DNA of 11,896 nt from an uncultured Pseudomonadales bacterium. GTDB lineage: Bacteria; Pseudomonadota; Gammaproteobacteria; Pseudomonadales; Porticoccaceae. The stretch lies in contig CALLDA010000225.1 in NCBI GenBank assembly GCA_937998635.1, positions 1 to 11,896 of the forward strand, in the 5' to 3' direction. Made by a program: the position numbers and the translations under genes. Below are positions 1 through 7,319 of the stretch, piece after piece. Each line of letters begins with the position of its first letter. Position 1 is the stretch's first letter. The notes beneath the pieces were generated by a model that was not told the origin of the DNA, ran no database searches, and was given only the letters and a program-made list of their open reading frames with translations.

Positions 1-1
1 T

Positions 2-421
2 GGATTGACCGGCCTGGCTGTAAGTAGCTTTCTATCGGCTACTGTGTTGCCGGGTAGTTCCGAAGTGCTGCTGCTCCTGTTGGTCGATCAAAGCCAGATA
101 AGCCTCGTTGCACTGCTAAGCGTTGCCAGCCTGGCAAACACACTGGGTGGAATGTCAACCTATTGCCTGGGTCGCTGGTCTGAGCAAGCGCTAGTCAGGC
201 GAGGTAAATATCAGGAGCCTTCATCTTTGGCTGTGGCCAGGGTGCGGCGTTGGGGTATCCCTATCTTGTTGTTGTCCTGGGTGCCGCTGATCGGTGATGG
301 CTTATGTCTTGCCGCCGGTTGGCTCAGGTTAGCCTGGCTACCCAGCCTGGTGGCTATGCTGATCGGTAAAACTGCGCGTTATTGTGCCCTGGTGTATGGG
401 CTACAAGTTTTTTTGAACTGA
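2..421 (+). CDS. yqaA: YqaA-family DedA-like (VTT domain) inner-membrane protein, 5' partial
   Basis: The reading frame is already open at the left edge, and the family normally has a few more residues upstream, so the true start probably lies outside the window; the TTG at position 5 is only the first possible start inside it. The visible 139 codons match, from memory, E. coli YqaA (about 142 aa). Shared features are an SSFLSAT-LPG-SEV segment at the N-terminus, an N-LGG-LGR turn in the middle, a later LLSW-P-GD-LCL-AGW block and a C-terminal GK-RY motif. Hydrophobic stretches indicate an integral inner-membrane protein of the VTT/SNARE-associated superfamily related to DedA. DedA relatives act in envelope lipid transport and membrane homeostasis, but YqaA itself has no firmly known substrate. 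It ends with TGA, 74 bases before the next gene. Family assignment is confident; function is not. Confidence 0.85.
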   Translation, partial: GLTGLAVSSFLSATVLPGSSEVLLLLLVDQSQISLVALLSVASLANTLGGMSTYCLGRWSEQALVRRGKYQEPSSLAVARVRRWGIPILLLSWVPLIGDGLCLAAGWLRLAWLPSLVAMLIGKTARYCALVYGLQVFLN

Positions 422-495
422 ACTGAATCCATATCGTCGCGTTACCCCAACTAAGGCCGGATTAAGAAAAGATCACATTAAGAAGAGACCAGGTG

Positions 496-1392
496 ATGAA
501 AGCGTTTATCAATAAGCAACGCTACAGTAGTGGTTTGTCAGCGGTGCAAATGACCTACGTGTTGATGCTGGCCATCGCTATTCCTGTGCTGATCTATGTG
601 TATTTTACCTATAGCTTTAGCGGTGAATATATTGAAGCTCAGGTGTTTATGTATCCAGAGACTTATGCGGCCGATGAGCAATGCCAGGCTCTCACCGGTC
701 TAGTGGCAAGCCATGAAACCCTGCATTCTAAAAACAACATACGCTTTAATGTCACGACACCAACAAACTATCGCGGAGATTTTGCCCATCCTTTATTAGT
801 GGTCTGGGCGCCTTCAGGTTTTAATGAGAAGCTATCAGAACGGTATATCGGCTTCACGGGCCTGGCTACCAAACAGGGTTATATCGTGGTTCACGCAGCC
901 AGTGTGCCCCTGGGTATGAAAGCCCTGGGTGAATTGGCGACTATTCCCGGCGAGGTCATGGCCAGATGGTGTATTGCCGCCGATAAAATTTATTACACCG
1001 GTCACTCAGACGGCGGCACGGTGTCTAATGCCCTCGCAGTAATGGCAGAGCGGCGCGCCACGCCGGCAGCGATTGCGCCCAGTGCCATGGGCATGCAGGG
1101 CAAAGATATGTCAGCCTATGAATGTCCCGATCCGACCAACGTTATGTTGATGCACAATCAGGGAGATAATCATTTTCCTGGTTATGGCAGTGAGGTGGCA
1201 GCCTGGTGGGCCAGTTGTAATCAGTGCGGTGAGACGAGCGTCTCAGAGGCTCATCCTGATTGTGTCGAATACCAGGCATGTGTTGATGGGGTGAGGACAT
1301 TGTTTTGTCAGGCCGAGGGCAATCACGCCCACTGGCCGGGCTTTCGTCACGATGTGATGGGTTTTTTTGATGAGCGTAGAGGAAAGCAGTGA
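496..1392 (+). CDS. Membrane-anchored alpha/beta-hydrolase, PHB depolymerase/feruloyl esterase-like
   Basis: This protein of about 298 aa has an N-terminal membrane anchor (roughly residues 20-40, counted from the GTG at 493) followed by a probably periplasmic hydrolase domain. The nucleophile elbow GHSDG is at 170-174 (Ser172). An HNQGD segment gives a likely catalytic Asp225, and the C-terminal GNHAHWPG holds the likely catalytic His (His278 or His280). This arrangement, especially the terminal WPG, is typical of the LpqC/esterase-PHB-depolymerase family, whose members cleave polyhydroxybutyrate, feruloyl or other esters. The substrate here cannot be read from the sequence. Eight cysteines (64, 160, 211, 242, 245, 257, 263, 272) suggest disulfides and an exported domain. 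GTG at 493 and ATG at 496 are both possible starts; I prefer ATG because GAAGAG at 482-487 is then well spaced. It lies between yqaA and a thioesterase in the same direction, with no obvious promoter of its own. Confidence 0.8.
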   Translation: MKAFINKQRYSSGLSAVQMTYVLMLAIAIPVLIYVYFTYSFSGEYIEAQVFMYPETYAADEQCQALTGLVASHETLHSKNNIRFNVTTPTNYRGDFAHPLLVVWAPSGFNEKLSERYIGFTGLATKQGYIVVHAASVPLGMKALGELATIPGEVMARWCIAADKIYYTGHSDGGTVSNALAVMAERRATPAAIAPSAMGMQGKDMSAYECPDPTNVMLMHNQGDNHFPGYGSEVAAWWASCNQCGETSVSEAHPDCVEYQACVDGVRTLFCQAEGNHAHWPGFRHDVMGFFDERRGKQ

Positions 1393-1445
1393 GATCCAGT
1401 TCCAGGGCTTAATCGATAACCCTTACGCGGAGAGGAGTGAGTGCT

Positions 1446-1922
1446 ATGCAAGACAAACTGGTGGAAACAATAATGACCGTGCTACCCGAATGGGTGGACT
1501 ATAACGGTCACATGAACCTGGCCTTCTATGTGCTCGCCTTTGACAAAGCCACTGACAATTTTTATGACAGTCTCGATATCGGCCTGGATTACCGGGCAAA
1601 GATGAACAGCTCAATGTTTACCCTGGGCATTAATGTCGATTATATGCGTGAAGTTTTCGATGGCGATGAGGTGCGTATTACCACTCAATTGCTCGATTGT
1701 GATGATAAGCGTATGCGCTATATCCACTACATGTACGAAGGTGAAGACGCTAACCCGGTAGCTATGAACGAGTGTTTTGCGGTGCATGTGGATATGGAAA
1801 AACGCAAAAGCGCGGTCTTCCCGGCATTAACCCGGGAGCGTATTGATGCCGCTCTGGCAGCTCACAGCAGATTGCCAGTGCCCAAACATGCTGGACGTGT
1901 TCTCGGCAATAAGTTGGCTTAG
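1446..1922 (+). CDS. Hot-dog fold acyl-CoA thioesterase-like protein (4HBT_2 / carnitine-operon type)
   Basis: A protein of about 158 aa, the usual size for a single hot-dog domain. The N-terminal PEWVDYNGHMN block is the signature of the 4HBT_2 branch: the Asp and the NGHMN loop are the usual catalytic region. A second hallmark is the following Y-----D-ATD helix. The closest subfamily I recall is the betainyl-CoA thioesterase/carnitine-dehydrogenase-associated type, which releases free acid from acyl-CoA. No carnitine genes are visible here, so the substrate is unknown. It is soluble and presumably cytoplasmic. The ATG at 1446 is chosen because GGAGAGGAG (1429-1436) then serves as a ribosome binding site. 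The GTG at 1437 would lie directly on that site. It ends 19 bases from the convergent csiV, and I see no clear terminator between them. Confidence 0.8.
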   Translation: MQDKLVETIMTVLPEWVDYNGHMNLAFYVLAFDKATDNFYDSLDIGLDYRAKMNSSMFTLGINVDYMREVFDGDEVRITTQLLDCDDKRMRYIHYMYEGEDANPVAMNECFAVHVDMEKRKSAVFPALTRERIDAALAAHSRLPVPKHAGRVLGNKLA

Positions 1923-1941
1923 TAGCTCTGCTGTGTCGGGC

Positions 1942-2793
1942 TTAGGGCGCTTGAGTATCCGGTGCATCCTGCCGCGGGGATGTTTGAAGCGGGGATGGTG
2001 AAGCAGTGGCGGGAGCGGGCGGATTATCTACTGCAGTCGCCGCTGCACCGGGAGCCTTGGCGCGCACCACTTTAATCAGGACTCCCATCTTTGGATGATC
2101 AATATAATGGGTTTTGCCGAGCTGTAAACGTTCCGATTGGCGAAGAGTATCAATACGACTGAGTTCAATTGCTGGGCCTCTCGTTGATCCGCTTAGGCCA
2201 TAGGAGCCGCCTCCGAAAGCCCCCGAAGATTGACCGCCTTTAGCACGTAACGGTGATATCGGCACACGGTCAGTGCTTAGATGTTTTGATCGAAAGTCTG
2301 GTCTTGAAGTATTGTTTACTGGGCTCATCAACCAAAGATTGGTCTCCAGGTGTAAATAACTTGATAAATGCAATCGGATACTGCCTTCTAGCTCACGATG
2401 ATCCCCGAGAGTCTTGCCACCACTGACGATCAGCCAGGGAGCATTGCGTGGACTGATGCCGGGCTGTCGCCAGGCCTGATGGTAGAGCACTTTATAGACC
2501 CCCGTGCTATTCAACGTGTAAGCGTCAGGGTTTAAGCGCCGTCCAGTTTTATTAACTACGGTGAATTTGTTATTGCTCCCGGCGGCAGCGAGTTCGACCC
2601 AGTTCAAGGGGTATTTGAGTTTTGCTTCGGGTAGCGATGTCTCGGCGCCGAAGCTATCGCTTTGGGTAAAAACAAGCACTTCTACCTGGTACCATTTTTG
2701 GGCGTAAACAAAATTTGATAACAGGAATAAGACGGGGGCCAGGAGCGCGACCAATAGATTCGTTTTGGCAGGAATGTATTTGAGAAACGGCAT
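1942..2793 (-). CDS. csiV: CsiV-family periplasmic peptidoglycan-binding protein
   Basis: A 283-aa exported protein. Residues 1-31 form a signal peptide (positively charged start, hydrophobic core, cleavage after VYA). The mature protein opens with KWYQVEVLVFTQ, the family's standard first strand, and ends its core with HYIDHPKMGVLIKV (229-242), matching the CsiV DHP--G-L motif. CsiV in Vibrio cholerae binds peptidoglycan, localises to the envelope and acts through the PBP1A activator LpoA. That is family knowledge; this copy is assigned by motif and position. Unusual parts are a Gly/Ser-rich insert at about 186-205 and a Pro/Ala/Ser-rich tail from about 247 to the end. Its ATG overlaps the mfd stop in the sequence TAATG, so it is probably translated by coupling to mfd. 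The location next to mfd is typical of gammaproteobacteria. Confidence 0.82.
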   Translation of the reverse strand: MPFLKYIPAKTNLLVALLAPVLFLLSNFVYAQKWYQVEVLVFTQSDSFGAETSLPEAKLKYPLNWVELAAAGSNNKFTVVNKTGRRLNPDAYTLNSTGVYKVLYHQAWRQPGISPRNAPWLIVSGGKTLGDHRELEGSIRLHLSSYLHLETNLWLMSPVNNTSRPDFRSKHLSTDRVPISPLRAKGGQSSGAFGGGSYGLSGSTRGPAIELSRIDTLRQSERLQLGKTHYIDHPKMGVLIKVVRAKAPGAAATAVDNPPAPATASPSPLQTSPRQDAPDTQAP

Positions 2794-5700
2794 TATGCAA
2801 CCTGCTGTTGTTGGGGCGTCAATTGATCGAGTACTTCTGAAACTACTTCGAGGCGATCTTCAGCGCTAAACATATCGTATTTAAATTTGAGTTCGGTGGC
2901 ACCCTGTAATCGATAAATATCGGGATAGCCTTGCACCATCTCGACGATGGTCATCGGTTCGATAGTGGTTTGTTTGCGGAACTCAATCTTACCTCCGGCA
3001 GGCCCGGCGTCGAGACGACTAATACCCAGTTTTTCTATTCGTTGTCTAAGCGCCGTAACCTCGAAAAGGTTTTTCACATAGTCTGGCAAGAGGCCAAAGC
3101 GGTCGATCATCTCGACCTGGAGTTCTCTTATCTGGCCGGCGCTGGTGGTATTGCCGATGCGCTTGTAGAGAATCAGGCGGTTGTGAATATCCGGTACATA
3201 ATCTTCGGGAATCAGCGCGGGAATATTTAGATTTACCTCAGCGCTGGCGCGTAAGCTGGCATCGACTTCGAGTGTCTCGCCTTTGCGAACCGCATCGACG
3301 GCCCGCTCTAACAACTCCATATAGAGTGAAAAGCCGATACTGTGAATATGACCACTCTGGCCGTCGCCGAGCAATTCTCCGGCGCCACGAATTTCCAGAT
3401 CATGGGTGGCCAGCGTGAAGCCCGAGCCGAGATGATCGGCTGCAGCAATGGCTTCCAGGCGCTTGTGAGCATCAGTAGACATTTGCTTGGGCGGTGGGGT
3501 GAGTAAATACGCATAGGCCTGGTGATGGGAGCGGCCGACCCGACCGCGCAATTGATGCAGCTGAGCGAGGCCGAGTTTATCGGCACGGTTGATAATGATG
3601 GTATTGGCCGTGGGCACATCGATGCCGGTTTCGATGATGGTCGAGCAAACCAGAATATTGCTGCGTTGGTGGTAAAAATCGGTCATGACCTTTTCCAGAT
3701 CACGCTCGCGCATTTGACCATGGGCGATGGCGATACGGGCATCGGGTACCAGTTCGGCTAGCTCTGTTGCGGCTCGATCAATACTTTTAACATCGTTATG
3801 CAAAAAATATACTTGCCCGCCGCGCAGTAGCTCGCGCAAAATCGCCTCGTGAACCATGCGTTTGTCGCTTTGATGGACAAAGGTTTTCACCGATAAACGC
3901 CGAGCCGGTGGGGTGGCGATAATGGATAGGTCACGAAGGCTGCCCATGGCCATATTCAGGGTGCGGGGAATGGGCGTGGCGGTAAGGGTCAGGATATCGA
4001 CTTCGCTGCGCAGAGCTTTGAGCTTTTCCTTTTGATTAACGCCAAAACGATGTTCTTCATCGATGACCAACAAACCCAGATTGGGGTAATCGATTTGTTG
4101 GTTGAGGAGTTTATGGGTGCCGATCAGGATATCGATTTCGCCCTTATTTACTTTGTCGACAACACTATTTTGCTCTTTGCCAGTTTTAAAGCGGGAGATA
4201 ACATCAATGTTAACAGGCCAGTTGGCAAAGCGATCCAGAAAGTTATCGTAGTGTTGTTGCGCTAACAGGGTGGTGGGCACCAGGATAACCACCTGCCTGC
4301 TATTGGCCACCGCCAGAAAGGCAGCGCGCATCGCGACTTCGGTTTTACCAAAGCCGACATCGCCACAGATCAATCTGTCCATTGGTTGTTCGCCGGCCAT
4401 ATCGTCGCGTACTGCTGTGATGGCATCGATTTGATCGGGAGTTTCCTCGAAAGGGAATTCGGCACTAAAAGCCCGGTAGTCGTCCAGAGCAACTTCGTAT
4501 TTAAAGCCTTTGTTGGCAGCGCGTTTGGCGTAAATCCCTAATAGCTCTGCCGCGGTATCACGAATTTGTCGGGCGGCTTTGTCCCGGGCTTTTTGCCACT
4601 GTTCGCTACCCAGCCGGTGCAGCGGGGCGTGCTCATCGTTGCCAGCACTATAGCGACTGATCAGGTGAAGGTTGGCGACGGGGACATAAAGTTTGGCACC
4701 ATCCGCGTAGGCGAGGGTTAGGAACTCCTGGGGCTCCTCGCCAACATCGATGATCTTTAGGCCCTGATAACGACCCACCCCGTGATCAATATGCACGACC
4801 GCTGCGCCCAATTGCAGTTCGGTGAGATTCTTGATGACCTGGTCGCTATTGTCCTGAGAGCGATGTCGCCGACGTCGTTGCAAAATCTGTTGACCAAACA
4901 GCTCGGTTTCACTGATCAGACTCAGGGATGCCTGGTCGATTTCGAGGCCACGTTCGAGTGCGAATACACAGATATAGACGGCTTTCCTGGCGCTATTTTC
5001 AGCACCAGCATCGGCAGCCATAAACTCGGCCCAGGAAGCGACAGCCTCCGGCACCACTTTAATTGTCGCTAATAACTCCAGTAATACTTCACGGCGGCCT
5101 GCTGATTCGGCACATATCAGCACCTTACCTGGATGCTTGAGTAGGTATTGCTCAAGTTTGGCCAGAGGTTGTTCTGCCTTGGCATCAATACTGATGTCGG
5201 GCAGGGAGCTGCTGGCGAAACACTGGGCTTGGGCAGGGGCTGGGTCGGCGGGCAGGGATTGCAGGTCAGTGCGCGGGAATTTGCCCAGGGCTGAGAACCA
5301 TTCTTCGACGGGCACAAAAACCTGTCTCGGCTTTAACAGGGGTCGGGTAGGGTCAACGCCGTACTCGGTGTAGCGTTCATTGGTTTCATGCCAAAAGTTC
5401 TGTGCGGCTTCGTTGATACCTGCTTCGGCAAAGACCAATGTGTTGCCAGGTAAGTAGTCGAACAGGGTGGCGCAGCGGTCAAAAAACAGCGGCAGATAAT
5501 ATTCGATACCATTGGGCAGCATGCCTGCCTTAATGTCCTGATAAATCTGGCAGGCGCGAGGGTCGACATCAAACTGATCATGCCAACTGTCCAAAAAGCG
5601 TTTGATGCCGTCGGTATTGTGAGGAAATTCCCTGCCGGGAAGCAGATCAATCGAGGAGACTTTTTCCGCGGTGCGCTGGGTTTCGGGGTCAAAACTGCGC

Positions 5701-6344
5701 AGGGTTTCAATTTCATCGCCAAATAAATCGATGCGAATCGGTAATTTTGAACCCATGGGGAAAACGTCTATCAAGGCACCGCGTACCGCATACTCGCCGT
5801 GTTCGCTAACAGTATCAACATTGCGATAACCGGCTAACTGTAGCTGCTGGCGCAGGGCGTTGATGTCGAGGCTGCCACCGACCTTGTAGATGAAGCTATT
5901 GCCGGCCACAAATTCAGGCGGTGCCAGACGGTGCATCGCGGTGGTGATGGGTACCACCAATATGCCTTTAGCTAAACCAGGTAAACGATAGAGGGTCGCC
6001 AGCCGTTCTGAGATAATGTCCTGGTGGGGGGAGAACAGGTCGTAGGGCAGGGTTTCCCAGTCGGGGAAGTGCAGGACGGGAAGGGAGCCGTTTGTGTCTC
6101 CAGAATCATCTTGGCAAATATTATTGGCACTAAAAAAGCTAAATTCATTTTCCAGGGTCGCTGCAGACCTTGCCGAGTTAGCCAGAATAATGGTTAAGCC
6201 GTCGTGGGCTTCAGCCGCAGTTATCATAGCCAGGGTTCCGGCAGCGCCATCGAGCCCACTCCACTGACGTCGGTCGCCGGGTTTGGTGGCGGGATTTACT
6301 GACAAATTTGCCAGGGAAGTAGAACTAGAAATAGCAGAGGACAT
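2793..6344 (-). CDS. mfd: Transcription-repair coupling factor Mfd
   Basis: At 1183 aa it is complete (E. coli Mfd is 1148). Mfd removes RNA polymerase stalled at lesions and recruits UvrA for nucleotide excision repair. Domains in order are: a UvrB-like N-terminal module (about 15-350, with DWETLPYD and FSPHQDIIS at 95-111 and the HGEYAVRGA block at 182-190); a variable linker; the RNA-polymerase-interaction domain (about 505-580, HIDHGVGRYQG at 518-528); an SF2 translocase with Walker A GDVGFGKT (661-668), DEEH box (762-765), TATPIPRT (788-795), TIIETGIDVP (902-911) and QLRGRVGRS (931-939); and the C-terminal TRCF domain. All expected motor motifs are intact. The start ATG at 6344-6342 puts AGG about 7 bases upstream and aligns the N-terminus with E. 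coli plus about 9 residues. It forms a unit with csiV, with a 1-base overlap. Confidence 0.98.
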   Translation of the reverse strand: MSSAISSSTSLANLSVNPATKPGDRRQWSGLDGAAGTLAMITAAEAHDGLTIILANSARSAATLENEFSFFSANNICQDDSGDTNGSLPVLHFPDWETLPYDLFSPHQDIISERLATLYRLPGLAKGILVVPITTAMHRLAPPEFVAGNSFIYKVGGSLDINALRQQLQLAGYRNVDTVSEHGEYAVRGALIDVFPMGSKLPIRIDLFGDEIETLRSFDPETQRTAEKVSSIDLLPGREFPHNTDGIKRFLDSWHDQFDVDPRACQIYQDIKAGMLPNGIEYYLPLFFDRCATLFDYLPGNTLVFAEAGINEAAQNFWHETNERYTEYGVDPTRPLLKPRQVFVPVEEWFSALGKFPRTDLQSLPADPAPAQAQCFASSSLPDISIDAKAEQPLAKLEQYLLKHPGKVLICAESAGRREVLLELLATIKVVPEAVASWAEFMAADAGAENSARKAVYICVFALERGLEIDQASLSLISETELFGQQILQRRRRHRSQDNSDQVIKNLTELQLGAAVVHIDHGVGRYQGLKIIDVGEEPQEFLTLAYADGAKLYVPVANLHLISRYSAGNDEHAPLHRLGSEQWQKARDKAARQIRDTAAELLGIYAKRAANKGFKYEVALDDYRAFSAEFPFEETPDQIDAITAVRDDMAGEQPMDRLICGDVGFGKTEVAMRAAFLAVANSRQVVILVPTTLLAQQHYDNFLDRFANWPVNIDVISRFKTGKEQNSVVDKVNKGEIDILIGTHKLLNQQIDYPNLGLLVIDEEHRFGVNQKEKLKALRSEVDILTLTATPIPRTLNMAMGSLRDLSIIATPPARRLSVKTFVHQSDKRMVHEAILRELLRGGQVYFLHNDVKSIDRAATELAELVPDARIAIAHGQMRERDLEKVMTDFYHQRSNILVCSTIIETGIDVPTANTIIINRADKLGLAQLHQLRGRVGRSHHQAYAYLLTPPPKQMSTDAHKRLEAIAAADHLGSGFTLATHDLEIRGAGELLGDGQSGHIHSIGFSLYMELLERAVDAVRKGETLEVDASLRASAEVNLNIPALIPEDYVPDIHNRLILYKRIGNTTSAGQIRELQVEMIDRFGLLPDYVKNLFEVTALRQRIEKLGISRLDAGPAGGKIEFRKQTTIEPMTIVEMVQGYPDIYRLQGATELKFKYDMFSAEDRLEVVSEVLDQLTPQQQQVA

Positions 6345-6370
6345 AGAGCGCCTGGGCTGAAAAATACGCT

Positions 6371-6399
6371 ATTGTAACGGCCCGGATAGGCAAGGTCAC
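6371..6399 (-). promoter_or_regulatory. Candidate sigma70 promoter for mfd-csiV
   Basis: Read on the minus strand there is a GTGACC -35 box (6399-6394), a 17-base spacer and a TACAAT -10 box (6376-6371). The -35 matches the consensus at 4 of 6 positions and the -10 at 5 of 6. Transcription would begin near 6364, giving a short leader of about 20 bases to the mfd ATG. It is assigned by pattern only. Confidence 0.45.
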
Positions 6400-6439
6400 A
6401 AAGTTTACGGTCGAAGGCTTAAAGTCGCTGAATATGAAG

Positions 6440-6470
6440 TTGAAAAAATTATTGCCGAAGAGCCTATTTT
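6440..6470 (+). promoter_or_regulatory. Weak candidate promoter for the divergent lipoprotein gene
   Basis: TTGAAA (6440-6445) is followed after 19 bases by TATTTT (6465-6470). The boxes are fair but the spacing is long. A start near 6477 would leave only about 16 bases before the ATG at 6493. It is listed because this divergent gap must contain a promoter unless the gene is read from outside, and this is the best pair I see. Confidence 0.22.
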
Positions 6471-6492
6471 AAAGGTGCTAGTAAGTCGTTCT

Positions 6493-7077
6493 ATGAAAAT
6501 CACAAAGTTCATTGTGTTCGGCGCGTTAGCATTGATCACTGTTAGTTTGATGGGTGCTTGTAGCAGCGGTGGTTTTAGGGGTTCGGAGTTTAAAGTTAAG
6601 AACCTTGCCAAAGGGGATATTGATTTTGTCGCCGATGCCCATTATCGGGAAACTCAGAACCTGCTAAAGGATTTGACTAAAAAGCTCTATCGGCGCAATC
6701 CATCAGAGTTATCGAAAACCCCGGGCATGACAATTGAGTTGCGAAGCGAGCAGTTGTTTGTCCCGACCGGGCGAGTCAGGTTTGCCGAGTTAGATTTTGC
6801 AGAGGGGACAGAGGCACTTCGTCTGGCACTGGATAGCAATTTTCGTGGCGACCGAGTGCTGGCCTTGATGGCGGGTTTGAACGGTATGATCCGCAATGCC
6901 TACGAGTATCGCGCTGAGTCCTATATGTTTGATCAGCTTAACGAGCAGAAGTTGTATCAAAGTGCCCGCAACGTTGAAATCCTGGTTTGGCAACTTGGTC
7001 ATCTTCAAGATCAGGCCTCGAAGCCGCTATTGCTCACTAATAGCCTGACCGGGGAAGTCGATAACCTGAGTTTTTAA
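6493..7077 (+). CDS. Putative outer-membrane lipoprotein of unknown function
   Basis: I do not recognise a named family. The 194-aa product begins MKITKF, then a hydrophobic segment and a lipobox LMGAC with the lipidated cysteine at residue 23. Ser at +2 lacks the inner-membrane retention Asp, so outer-membrane sorting is expected. The remaining roughly 170 residues look mostly alpha-helical and charged, with a KKLYRRNP segment (63-70), followed by SELSKTPGM, and no enzyme motif I can name. The ATG at 6493 is chosen over the in-frame GTG at 6475 because it gives a standard lipoprotein signal peptide; its ribosome binding site is weak (TAAG at 6482-6485). It is divergent from mfd and upstream of gap but separated from gap by 242 bases with a separate promoter, so it is probably monocistronic. 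Similar lipoproteins seem to occur in pseudomonads, but that is a memory-based impression. Confidence 0.75.
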   Translation: MKITKFIVFGALALITVSLMGACSSGGFRGSEFKVKNLAKGDIDFVADAHYRETQNLLKDLTKKLYRRNPSELSKTPGMTIELRSEQLFVPTGRVRFAELDFAEGTEALRLALDSNFRGDRVLALMAGLNGMIRNAYEYRAESYMFDQLNEQKLYQSARNVEILVWQLGHLQDQASKPLLLTNSLTGEVDNLSF

Positions 7078-7153
7078 CGCCTGTTCGGTAAGCTTATCGC
7101 TCTGCAGGACATGATGGCAGTGATCGTTTCACAACAAAATGATCGTCTGATTA

Positions 7154-7190
7154 CGACAGTGACTCACAATGTCGCATCAATGGTTTTTTT
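7154..7190 (+). terminator. Weak candidate terminator after the lipoprotein gene
   Basis: CGACA (7154-7158) pairs with TGTCG (7170-7174). Inside, GTG/CAC can add three pairs around an ACT loop. A run of seven T (7184-7190) follows, but 9 bases separate it from the stem. This is more than usual for an intrinsic terminator, so confidence is low. I see no other feature in 7078-7242 beyond two copies of TGATCGT. Confidence 0.28.
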
Positions 7191-7242
7191 CCCTCTATAG
7201 CGCCGATATGTAATCCTGGTCAGTAATTGTCTCGACTTATTA

Positions 7243-7271
7243 TTGCACTAGGGGGGACGAATCACGATAAT
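7243..7271 (+). promoter_or_regulatory. Sigma70 promoter for gap
   Basis: TTGCAC (7243-7248) and GATAAT (7266-7271) are separated by exactly 17 bases, and each box is close to consensus. The spacer contains a G6 run (7251-7256). A start near 7278 would give a leader of about 42 bases. The ribosome binding site AAGCAGG (7304-7310) lies 9 bases before the GTG start at 7320. Confidence 0.65.
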
Positions 7272-7319
7272 AGCCGCCCTTCAAACAGCCACCTTGTAAC
7301 GACAAGCAGGTAATTATCA

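Noticed and set aside
1923..1941. A shared bidirectional terminator between the thioesterase and csiV.
   Set aside because: The 19-base gap and its flanks contain no stem with a T-run in either direction.
3308..5722. Several open frames of 60-130 codons antisense to or out of frame with mfd.
   Set aside because: They lie within the strongly conserved mfd coding frame, lack ribosome binding sites and show no recognisable domain; they are frame shadows.
7119..7147. TGATCGT repeated twice downstream of the lipoprotein gene, as an operator.
   Set aside because: Only 7 bases long, irregularly placed far upstream of the gap promoter and consistent with chance.
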